In this document: positions 39,771 through 48,126 of the stretch, piece by piece | Layout of the letters: each line of letters starts with the position of its first letter | Numbering within the stretch: the first letter of the stretch is position 1 | Program-made: the position numbers and the translations under genes | Assembly: GCF_900007165.1 (NCBI RefSeq) | Contig: NZ_CYGY02000074.1 | Span: forward strand, 48,387 to 112,386 | Source: Paraburkholderia piptadeniae | GTDB lineage: Bacteria; Pseudomonadota; Gammaproteobacteria; Burkholderiales; Burkholderiaceae | Reading direction: 5' to 3' | DNA length: 64,000 nt | The notes under the pieces: generated by a model | What the model was told of the DNA's origin: nothing | The model's input: only the letters and a program-made list of their open reading frames with translations | Database searches by the model: none

Positions 39771-41492
39771 GTGAAACACCCCTACCTCGCCCCCCGTCGC
39801 GGTTCGTCGAACTACTATTTCCGTCGCAAAATTCCGCTCGAACTGCAATCCCTGCTCCAACGCAAGGACTTCTGGCTCAGCCTCGAAACGCCCAGCAAGG
39901 AGGTGGCCATCACCCGCCTGCCGCTGGCCGCCCTGGAATTCGAACGCCTCATCGCCCCAGCGCGGGCTGCGGCCGACGCGGCCGCAGCGACCTGCGACAG
40001 CTGGCTGCCGCACAGCCTGCGTCCGGCGGACGACGACGAGCCTCATCCGTACCACCCGACCGCACAACCGCCAGGCACGACGCGCCTTTCCGCCGTGCAG
40101 ATTCCCCGACTGGTCGAGCGCTACACCGTCAACGCGCTGGCGAACGATGACGAAACGCGTCCGACTTACTTCAAAAAAAAGAGTGACGAAGTCGAAGCCG
40201 AAGCCGAAGCCGAAGGCAAAGACAAAGACGACTACGACGACGAGGCACACCGAAGCTTGTTGCTCGAGGCTCGCCAGCAGTTGCGCCGGGCCCGGGCGTC
40301 GGACGACTTTTCGGACGTACGCGAGTCCGTCGAGGAACATCTGACGTGGGAGCGCGCCTGGCTACCCGCTGCGTCGACGGAGTTCGTCACCCTGTTGAGG
40401 GCGATTACCGATGCGCAGTTGGCCGTCGTCGAAGAAGAACTGCGGCGCCTCGAGGGCAAAGTCAGCGAGACGCCCGAACTGATTCCCCTGGTCGACGAAG
40501 ACGATACCTGGGAGGCCGCCCTCAAATGCTGGAAGGCGGAGCGGATGCCCTCGCCGAAAACCGTCAACGACGTGACGAGGCAGGTACAGCGCTTCAAGTC
40601 GCATGTGGGCAACCTGCCCCTGTCGGTCCTGACGCCCGACCACGTTGAACGATTCAAGACGCTCTGCCTCGAGAAGGACGAAGTCGAGCACGGCCGCGTG
40701 AACACGATTCTGTCGCTGCTGTCGCCGCTCGTCACGCTCGCCATGCGCAAGAAGCTGACGAAGCTGGCCAGCACCCCGTTCAGCGGCATGAAATATCCCG
40801 CCAAGGTGGTCGAACGCAATCGGAAGACGGTACGCACCGCCTTTACCATTGAGCAGCTAAACGCCATTTTTGCCTCACCGGTCTGTACACACGGACACCG
40901 TCCGGGGAAGGGAGGTGGCGAGGCCGCCTACTGGCTGCCGCTGCTCGGCCCGCATACCGGCGCCCGGGTCGAAGACCTGTGCCGGCTCACGGTCGCCGAT
41001 ATGGTCCAGCGCGATGGCGCATGGTGCTTCCACCTGCACGACTCCAAGCGCGAGAGCCGGACCGGGAACCGGACTGTCATGCGCCACGTTCCAGTCCACC
41101 GTAACCTGCGGCGACTTGGCTGGCTCGACTACGTCGAATCCCGCCGGCCAGCTGGCGGCTCGGCATGGCTCTTCCCTGACCTCTCGACCAACCAGTATGG
41201 CAAGCGCGGCGCTGTGTTCTCCAATTGGTTCAACGCCTACCTGCGCTCGCCCATCGGCCTCACGGACCCCGCGCTCGTGTATCACAGTTTCCGCCACACC
41301 TTCCAGACGTTTGGCGAGCTGGCGGGCATCAGTGGGCACGTCATCGACGAACTGATTGGGCACGCGCCTGACAGCCGTTATGGCAGGAAGGAAGGTCGGT
41401 TCAAACGGCTGCCGTTTGAACTGCTCGTCCAGGCAATGGAGAAACTGGATTTTCCCGGGCTGGAACTCGGTCACCTGATGCACCGCACATGA
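39771..41492 (+). CDS. Tyrosine recombinase / integrase of the island
   Basis: Site-specific recombinase of 573 residues from the GTG at 39771, which has GGAGAG 8 bases ahead. An upstream GTG at 39708 is in frame but has no ribosome site. An N-terminal DUF6538-like segment (YLAPRRGSSNYYFRRKIP) is followed by a SAM-like core-binding domain (about 250-360) and the catalytic domain: TGARVEDL (Arg), KRESRTGNR (Lys), HSFRHTF (His-x-x-Arg), LIGHA (His) and the nucleophile Tyr in SRYGRKEG. A low-complexity acidic run, (EA)3 then KDKDDYDDE, lies at about 141-158, encoded by a GAAGCC repeat. It sits just behind tRNA-Met and probably drove insertion of the following genes. Confidence 0.92.
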   Translation: MKHPYLAPRRGSSNYYFRRKIPLELQSLLQRKDFWLSLETPSKEVAITRLPLAALEFERLIAPARAAADAAAATCDSWLPHSLRPADDDEPHPYHPTAQPPGTTRLSAVQIPRLVERYTVNALANDDETRPTYFKKKSDEVEAEAEAEGKDKDDYDDEAHRSLLLEARQQLRRARASDDFSDVRESVEEHLTWERAWLPAASTEFVTLLRAITDAQLAVVEEELRRLEGKVSETPELIPLVDEDDTWEAALKCWKAERMPSPKTVNDVTRQVQRFKSHVGNLPLSVLTPDHVERFKTLCLEKDEVEHGRVNTILSLLSPLVTLAMRKKLTKLASTPFSGMKYPAKVVERNRKTVRTAFTIEQLNAIFASPVCTHGHRPGKGGGEAAYWLPLLGPHTGARVEDLCRLTVADMVQRDGAWCFHLHDSKRESRTGNRTVMRHVPVHRNLRRLGWLDYVESRRPAGGSAWLFPDLSTNQYGKRGAVFSNWFNAYLRSPIGLTDPALVYHSFRHTFQTFGELAGISGHVIDELIGHAPDSRYGRKEGRFKRLPFELLVQAMEKLDFPGLELGHLMHRT

Positions 41493-41703
41493 TGGTGTCA
41501 GCGCCCCGAGCATGGGCCAGTCGACAGACGATATGCGAATGCCTGCGTGAGTACGGCAGACGGGAGGTTACGCCTCGGTGGTTCCACTGTTGCGTGTCCA
41601 CGCTGAAACCTGCCAGCGTCCGCGTGAACTCCGAACTTGCTGGAGCGTCGCGAACGCCGCCTCCTTGGAAGCACGGGAAGCCTCCTTGCAGATGCTACGA
41701 AAC

Positions 41704-43911
41704 CTATGGCTGGACCATATCGAAATAGCCACGAATTGGCAGCCCTCGCTTGTCGAGGCGAGGGCTGCCACCAATAGACCGCAGCACGGACCGCGATAGC
41801 AGCTTGTTGCCTGCGATGCAGGATGTCTCCGGCATCATCACGCAGTCAGGACAGGCGCCACCACGTTCCGTGCAAAGAGAACCCGTGCCGCACTGGGTTG
41901 CCTTAGAAGCCAGCAACGCGGTCAGCATCGCCGTACCGGCATTGCGCCAGAGTGAGGACAGGTTACCCAAGTCCATCGTCGTGCCGTTCCGGTAAACCAC
42001 AAACGCCAAGTCTGCCGGGAAAATGTACTCGCCCAGCGAACCCAAGTCCAAACCTGAGTACTCCGACACATGTTTCATCAGCAGGTGCGAGTAGCTGTGC
42101 AGCAGCGTGTACAGGTAGAAGTAAACGGGCGGTGACGTAGTCTCGGGCAGATTATCCAAGAAGGGGTTCATCGACTGCGCCGCGCCCAGCAGACCGGCGC
42201 CAATCTTTTCTCCGGGGTTCAAATTGAACATATCCGAACACTTGAGGCTTTTCAGCCATTCAAGAACGATTTCTTCCTTGAGGCGCACATAGAGCGCCTC
42301 ATTGCCCTGCTGCACAACATACACCGGATACCGTATGGCGTCGTTCTGCTTGACGGGTGGAAATAAATTCAGGCGGACCGGCATATCCATACCGCGTTTA
42401 TCTCGGAGGATGGGCGTCGACTCCATTCGCGAGTAACCGAAACTAAAGCGGCATAGGTCAAACTCCCGGATAAGGCCCATGTCCTCCAGACCCAGCCTGT
42501 CGAGCAGAGCACGCGTCACCGCCTGCACCTCGCCCGTCTTGTTCTTGTCCTCCGGTGCCAGGTCCTCATCAAGCCTGGTGAAAGAGACGTACGGCTTCTT
42601 ACCGTTTGTCTTCTTCTCAACATCGAGTCGCGTGTTCTTGAGCGTAGCGTGTTCGATTGCCAACCGGAACGGGTCGAATTTCGACGCGAACTTGGACTGC
42701 CTGTCCCGAATGTTCGACATAACAGACATCGGCAAGTCTACCTTCGGTACCAGAATCTGCCTCTGCCGAAGGTCATCGAGGATGCGCTGTCGGCTTTTGT
42801 ACGCGGTATCCAGTAGCCCCTTCATTGCCGCACGTGCAATGTCGGGAAAGGATTCCAAGTGAGGTTCGACGTCCCGAATTTTCCCTACTGCATCTAGGTA
42901 GTCCGCGAGGTCGTTGGCACACTCGGGTTTGCCGTCGCAAGCACTCTTCACGTCATCGTCAGTGATGCTCTCAGCGGTGAAACCGTACTGCCTGGCAACG
43001 AAATCCTTGAGTTCGGCGTCGCGTCCAGGCAGCAGCCGCGTCAGCAACTGCTGGCTACCATCCTTGAAGTCGATAAAGAGGTCCGACTTGACATAGTAGG
43101 CGCTTGACGCGCGATAAGGAGCCGCCTGCATGCGCACCTCAGTGAGCCGGTCAGGCGCCATCGCTGGTCCAAGAATGCGCAGCGTGTCGCGGTCGTTCTG
43201 CAGCCACTTCGGGGACAACGGTTTGTCACAAGCGGCACACTCGAAGAACCAATCCCCAATGCCAGCCGAGCGTCGGTTCAGCTTGAACTGGAAGCTTCCG
43301 CAAACGCAGTTGTCAAAGCGCTTGATGACTTTGGCATCACGGTCGCTCCAGTGCCACTGACCTGGAAAAGCTGCCTCCCAGTGGCCGGACCAGTGCACGA
43401 AAATAACGTCCAGTTGCTCCCAGTCGCACTGGCCTTTCTTCTTCGGATTGGGGCAATGTTCAGGAGTCAGGTCCTTGAGATTCTTGTCCAGCTCAGCAAG
43501 AGTCTCATAACCTTGGAACATCCCACATGTCCGGCAGACGAATGTCAAAGGTGCCGGCGTGTACTCCATGTGTGATGGGCGGCAGAGATAAAAGCGGTCT
43601 TGGCCCGGCAGTTGAAATTCGGTCCTAGCCGGGTCCAGCATAGCGTGGTCGACGCATTGCGCCGGCAGAATGCGAGGTTTGGTAACGTCGCCATCGCGTG
43701 CAGACGAAGCGGTATCGAACCATGCTTGGCCGAGCTCGCTTATGCGATGGAATATCAAGTCCATGGTCAACTCGGATAGTTGAACCGGCTCCCCGGCCGA
43801 AGAACGGGCAATGCATGCCCCCATTCCTCCCTCGAATGTAAAAAAGCTTTCTGGTGCGTAGGCCGTCGCAAGCTGGTTGCGAGAGCGATTCATCGTTTTG
43901 GCTTTGGCCAT
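41704..43911 (-). CDS. DrmB-like DUF1998 protein of a DISARM-like system
   Basis: The 735-residue protein has an N-terminal zinc-ribbon region (Cys126/129 in FVCRTCG, Cys153, Cys162; then DVIFVHWSGHWE) and a second Cys-rich part (NCVCGSFQF, FFECAACDKPLS). The C-terminal DUF1998 region shows LLHSYSHLLMKHV, GLDLGSLGEYIFP and the Cys cluster CGTGSLC-ACPDC-SCIAGN. This is the domain order of DrmB, the DUF1998 partner of the DrmA helicase in DISARM anti-phage systems, where the two form a complex. It is the last gene of a tight minus-strand operon, starting 12 bases after the helicase stop with GGGAG ahead. No DrmC gene follows. Confidence 0.82.
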   Translation of the reverse strand: MAKAKTMNRSRNQLATAYAPESFFTFEGGMGACIARSSAGEPVQLSELTMDLIFHRISELGQAWFDTASSARDGDVTKPRILPAQCVDHAMLDPARTEFQLPGQDRFYLCRPSHMEYTPAPLTFVCRTCGMFQGYETLAELDKNLKDLTPEHCPNPKKKGQCDWEQLDVIFVHWSGHWEAAFPGQWHWSDRDAKVIKRFDNCVCGSFQFKLNRRSAGIGDWFFECAACDKPLSPKWLQNDRDTLRILGPAMAPDRLTEVRMQAAPYRASSAYYVKSDLFIDFKDGSQQLLTRLLPGRDAELKDFVARQYGFTAESITDDDVKSACDGKPECANDLADYLDAVGKIRDVEPHLESFPDIARAAMKGLLDTAYKSRQRILDDLRQRQILVPKVDLPMSVMSNIRDRQSKFASKFDPFRLAIEHATLKNTRLDVEKKTNGKKPYVSFTRLDEDLAPEDKNKTGEVQAVTRALLDRLGLEDMGLIREFDLCRFSFGYSRMESTPILRDKRGMDMPVRLNLFPPVKQNDAIRYPVYVVQQGNEALYVRLKEEIVLEWLKSLKCSDMFNLNPGEKIGAGLLGAAQSMNPFLDNLPETTSPPVYFYLYTLLHSYSHLLMKHVSEYSGLDLGSLGEYIFPADLAFVVYRNGTTMDLGNLSSLWRNAGTAMLTALLASKATQCGTGSLCTERGGACPDCVMMPETSCIAGNKLLSRSVLRSIGGSPRLDKRGLPIRGYFDMVQP

Positions 43912-43923
43912 TTTTTGTCTCCC

Positions 43924-46900
43924 TCAGCTACGCGCTTCCGTATCACTGTCAGTTGAGTCGATGTCTGCACCGGACCCTCGCCGGATGAAGGTCATCGCCC
44001 GCGCCGTCATACCATCCTTCACGGGCTTGAATGATGCGTCAAAGCGCGACTCTTGAATCAATCCGGGTTGGTCCACGTCGCGCAGCGATGTCATTGGGCG
44101 CAGCAGGCTGTTACGCACCGCGAAAAACTTCACCAAGTACGTCGCGTTGACCAACCGCTCAACGCTGAGGTCTTGTTGGTAGTGAGTGAGCTCCCCCTTA
44201 AGCAATGACCGGTAGTAATTCTTTCCTTCTGGCGGAGGAGAAGACGACAGACCGAGGGCCTTTTCGATAAAGAGTTCGGTTGCCTTCATGTTGGCTGGCA
44301 CGTCAAGGAAGTCTCGTACATCTGGCGCCTTCGCAAACGTGGGGCAGATACGCTTCCGGTCGTCATCGGCTGCGCACAGGTACTCAATAGCGTTGACTCC
44401 ACACACGTACTCCTGGAAGAAGCTCGGCATCACACGCACGAGCGCCTTTTCGGCCCATCGGTCAACCGCCGCCGGCAGTATCATCCGCTCCAGGAACCGA
44501 TGGAAAATATCGTGAATCTCAAGCACGAATCGGTCTCGATAGCGTTGTGGTACCGGCACTAGCAGCGAGAAGCCTACGTGTGTTCGGCCTACCCGAGACG
44601 ACGCCTGGATGTACTCGGAAATGTCCGACGGGATACCCGCGAAGAACATCGCGTTGAACTCTTCCACGTCGACGCCATGAGAAATGGCTGAGGTGGCAAT
44701 GACCGACCGGAGAGTACTGTTGAGTTCTGGGAAAGGCTCGTTGACACCAACACGAGTCTCGGCTCGGCGGACAATATCCTGAATGTCTGCCGCAGAAACG
44801 GCGCCGGATATGAGCTCGGAGTTCAAAATGTGGTCGGCATATCCGTCAGCTTGGTGGAGTTTCTCGAATTGCACCTTCTCGGTGTCAATGACTTGGTCAC
44901 CGCCCTTCTTGTTGGTGACGTAGGTCAGCGCGATACGGTGCAGGTCCACCAGCGTCAGCAGTGTCGCAGCATCGGCGCTTTCAAGGAGCCGAACGAACTG
45001 AGCCTGAAGTGGACCGGGCGAAACCCACCGAATCAACTCGGCGCGCGCGATTTCCGTCTTGGCGGTGTCTTCACTGCGCAGCCCCTCATACAGGCCAGTG
45101 AGCATGAGATGGAAGTGGCCAAGTACTGAAGCCATCGCTACGGTGTGGCGATGGCCGTTGGTCAAGACGGAAGCATAGACGCGTGCCCAATGGCTGCGCA
45201 GCTCCACTTCATCCACCGGAACGGCCGCTCGCTCGGTATCGTTCGACGTGGTGTCTGGTTGGAGGGGCGTTGAGTAGAACGAGTCGTAAAGGGTCGGCCC
45301 GGGGTAAGGGAACTGAACTGTGGAATCGCGCTGGTAGAGGTTGCTCATCTGCCGTTGCGGTTCGCTGACTGTGGCCGATGCGGCGATTACCTTGATTTTT
45401 CGTCTGATTGCAGAGTCTGGTTCATATGACAAGTGCCCCTTCAGCAATGGAGCAAGCTGGTCGAACCCAGCTTCGAGCGCGGACTCGAACAGTCCGGAGA
45501 AGGTGCCGAGGGACTCGTCCAAAAGGTGCGCCTCGTCTTGAATGAGCAAGGCCGGGAACGGGTCGAAGAACCTTTTTTCTCCCGACGCGAAGGAAGGAAA
45601 CAGCGCGCGTGTGCCCGCTCCCGGGTGCCCATCCCAATCCCTAACTTTCATCGGCACGTATAAGCGCTCACTGTCGGTTTCGACCAAAGGCGCAAAACCG
45701 AACATGCCAAAGAACTTGCGGATAGTTCCCTGCGACTGACCGATGGCGGCCAGTTTGTCGACCGTCCCTAACAGAACAGATGGCGCCAGGTCGTAGATGT
45801 CCTGGTCCACGATATAGAAAGGCAGCGGGGTCGGCCTGGAGAAACGCGCGTTCCAAGAGCATGCTTCCTTCGACGCCGTGCAATAGTGCCCCATCGCATT
45901 GGCACCTATGCCAGAATGGCGGCGGAGAGCCAGCATACTACCGTCCTTGTTTCCACAGAACGGGCACGACGCGAGCTTCAACCAGCGTTCCCTGGCGCTC
46001 TTGTAGGGCTGGACGTCCTTTTGTTTCGGCTCCATATCCGGCGTAGTCCAGCTATCGCTGGGGACCTCGTCGTATCCCTCCTCGGAATGCCAGTTGGGCG
46101 TATTACTGCCGCCAACCCAAAATCCCAGCGAGAACGGCTCGCCGAAATGCCCACGCGAGTACCGAACCTCTTCAGCCGCGCCGATGGTCGCGAAGGTCCG
46201 GCGCGCCTGCTGCAGCGTGAGCAACCGCAACGGGTAGCGCATCAATGTCGAAACGCCTCTTTGCTTTCCCCGCAGGCGGTCAAGAAAGAGCACGAATGCA
46301 AGCAGTCCGAGGAAGGCCTCGGACTTGCCACCGCCAGTCGCGAAATACAACAATGTCACCGCATTGGCGTGTTCGGCAACATCAGGCGTGTAGAAGCTGT
46401 GGAACTCGGGAATGCGGGTCGCGAATGCAGGAATGGACGTCAGGATGAAAGCGAGCTGGAACAGGCGCCAGTCGGAATAACCCTTCGATTTCGCCACCTT
46501 GGCCATTGCGGTGTTCATCGACACCCACGCTTCGAATGGGATGCCAAGCGGTGACTTCTGGACGCCCGGCCCGCTCCAGTGCGCGCGGGATTTTTCAAGA
46601 ATTTCCAGGCCGCACCGGATGGCGCTCAACTCACGACGCCACGCCATTAGGTCCAGGCGCAACTTTTCGCGCTCCGCAACACGCTGCTCGGCGGCAGTCG
46701 GCCCCTCAAGCCCCTGTTCCACCGGACAATCCTCAATCTTGGTCCGCCACGCCTCGTAGGCGCTAATGAGGGGTTTCAGGCCGGCAAGGCAGTCCGGTTG
46801 CGCCAGCTTCCCAATGTTGAGTTCGACGGTTGTGTCACTTGGGATGATTCGCGGCAAGACGTAGCGGGGTGCCCAGGTCGTCGTAAGTCGGTGCAGCGCA

Positions 46901-47631
46901 CCGTCGGTGATGAGAGTGACACCACCGTTGAAGCCCAACGCCGGGTATTTGAGGTACTGGTTGTATCGATAGGACGGCTTGACTCGGTCCAAGTGGAGGA
47001 ATTGGTGGTCTCCCTCCGGCACTGTCACGGACACCGATACCTGAAAGAGCGAAGGCTCCAGTTCCTTGAAATTGTTCTTCGTGAGTGGCGCAGTCCAGTT
47101 CTCCAAGGCCACATGGACAGTCATGCGGGTCGCGTCGACTGGGTCAGGCACCGCCTGAACGACCCAACGCAAATCGATATTCGGTATAAGGACAGCAAGA
47201 TTAGAGGCGCGAACTGCCTCCAAGTAGCGTTTCCAGTCGCGCACGTCGGAGGGACGGACGCGCGCTCGACGGTAGCCCCACAACTTTCCCCCCATCTCTG
47301 GGTCGGCACTGACCGCCCAATCCGCTAGCTGCGTGGCGATGGCCGCGTTCAGGGCAACAGTGGCCTTTTGGGCATCGACCGCCGCGGTTGCCGGCGTGAA
47401 CTCGAATGACGGCAGAATAAGGTCGAGCCGGACCCATTTCGGTGGGGGAGCGATATCGTCTACCAAACCATCGGGCATGGCGAGGCTGACAGTAACCTCC
47501 TGAGCCGGGCGTGATTCGCCCTGCTCGCCGTTCTCGCCAGTTTCATCTTCGGCGCCGTTAGCCTCGGCTTCTCCGTCCGTCGACTCGCGGTCCAGCCTGT
47601 TGTCGAAAGGCAAGCCCATCGATTCATACAC
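43924..47631 (-). CDS. DrmA-like superfamily 2 helicase of a DISARM-like system
   Basis: The 1235-residue putative ATP-dependent DNA translocase has Walker A ATGGGKSEAF (Lys436), DEAH at 699-702 (LLIQDEAHLLD), motif III AASATVSEP, motif V ISHGVDVEEFNAMFF and motif VI QASSRVGRTHVG. Between the two RecA folds lies a zinc-knuckle (CPFCGN, then YC and ACSW at 556-592). The N-terminal 400 residues are non-catalytic. The start is a GTG at 47631; an ATG four codons later is an alternative. The combination with the DUF1998 gene immediately downstream and a methyltransferase upstream identifies the DrmA/DrmB module; DrmA binding of DNA is known from other DISARM systems. Confidence 0.85.
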   Translation of the reverse strand: MYESMGLPFDNRLDRESTDGEAEANGAEDETGENGEQGESRPAQEVTVSLAMPDGLVDDIAPPPKWVRLDLILPSFEFTPATAAVDAQKATVALNAAIATQLADWAVSADPEMGGKLWGYRRARVRPSDVRDWKRYLEAVRASNLAVLIPNIDLRWVVQAVPDPVDATRMTVHVALENWTAPLTKNNFKELEPSLFQVSVSVTVPEGDHQFLHLDRVKPSYRYNQYLKYPALGFNGGVTLITDGALHRLTTTWAPRYVLPRIIPSDTTVELNIGKLAQPDCLAGLKPLISAYEAWRTKIEDCPVEQGLEGPTAAEQRVAEREKLRLDLMAWRRELSAIRCGLEILEKSRAHWSGPGVQKSPLGIPFEAWVSMNTAMAKVAKSKGYSDWRLFQLAFILTSIPAFATRIPEFHSFYTPDVAEHANAVTLLYFATGGGKSEAFLGLLAFVLFLDRLRGKQRGVSTLMRYPLRLLTLQQARRTFATIGAAEEVRYSRGHFGEPFSLGFWVGGSNTPNWHSEEGYDEVPSDSWTTPDMEPKQKDVQPYKSARERWLKLASCPFCGNKDGSMLALRRHSGIGANAMGHYCTASKEACSWNARFSRPTPLPFYIVDQDIYDLAPSVLLGTVDKLAAIGQSQGTIRKFFGMFGFAPLVETDSERLYVPMKVRDWDGHPGAGTRALFPSFASGEKRFFDPFPALLIQDEAHLLDESLGTFSGLFESALEAGFDQLAPLLKGHLSYEPDSAIRRKIKVIAASATVSEPQRQMSNLYQRDSTVQFPYPGPTLYDSFYSTPLQPDTTSNDTERAAVPVDEVELRSHWARVYASVLTNGHRHTVAMASVLGHFHLMLTGLYEGLRSEDTAKTEIARAELIRWVSPGPLQAQFVRLLESADAATLLTLVDLHRIALTYVTNKKGGDQVIDTEKVQFEKLHQADGYADHILNSELISGAVSAADIQDIVRRAETRVGVNEPFPELNSTLRSVIATSAISHGVDVEEFNAMFFAGIPSDISEYIQASSRVGRTHVGFSLLVPVPQRYRDRFVLEIHDIFHRFLERMILPAAVDRWAEKALVRVMPSFFQEYVCGVNAIEYLCAADDDRKRICPTFAKAPDVRDFLDVPANMKATELFIEKALGLSSSPPPEGKNYYRSLLKGELTHYQQDLSVERLVNATYLVKFFAVRNSLLRPMTSLRDVDQPGLIQESRFDASFKPVKDGMTARAMTFIRRGSGADIDSTDSDTEARS

Positions 47632-47646
47632 GCCCTTGCGCGCCTT

Positions 47647-48126
47647 CTAGCTCTTCACGGCCCAGTCCGGATTCGTCTTGCCGCCAGGCAGCGCAGTGAT
47701 GAGCCTGGTCAGCGCGTCCTTGACCTTACTTCGAATTTCAGCACGAGCCTCTCTGGTCAGCGGAAACGTGGCTTCCAGCCGCCCCCCAAGCTTCACCTCG
47801 TCCTCGGTCGGCAGGATTCGGACGTACACGGCACCAGTCAGCGATACGCCGAGAGTTGTGCCCACCGCAGACGAGCGAATCTGAAAGTCCATGCCGTGCG
47901 CGCTGATGCGAATGGGGTCCGCCTCCTCATCACCGGCGCGCTCCTCGGCAGGCATCGGCACGATGAATTCCGACATCAATGCCGCGCTCGGCTTTGTGCC
48001 GTAAACGACCTTGTAGAATTCACCCCGGCCGGCAAGTCGCGCAGATAGTCCATTGAGCAAGCTGTCGACAACGGCCTCTTTGTAGGCCGGGTGAATGCCG
48101 CGCGGATTCTCACTGAGGATGGGCAT
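47647..48126 (-). CDS. Unknown 159-residue protein inside the defence operon
   Basis: I do not recognise this protein. It has no membrane segment or signal peptide. A helical N-terminus (PAYKEAVVDSLLNGLSARL) is followed by strand-rich sequence (ISAHGMDFQIRSSAVGTTLGVSLTGAVYVRILP) and a charged helix at the end. RBS AAAGGGG precedes the ATG. It overlaps the 922-residue gene upstream by 17 bases and lies 15 bases before the helicase gene, so it is surely part of the operon. The strand-rich middle could be a split-off N-terminal piece of the helicase or a small adaptor; both are guesses. Confidence 0.8.
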   Translation of the reverse strand: MPILSENPRGIHPAYKEAVVDSLLNGLSARLAGRGEFYKVVYGTKPSAALMSEFIVPMPAEERAGDEEADPIRISAHGMDFQIRSSAVGTTLGVSLTGAVYVRILPTEDEVKLGGRLEATFPLTREARAEIRSKVKDALTRLITALPGGKTNPDWAVKS

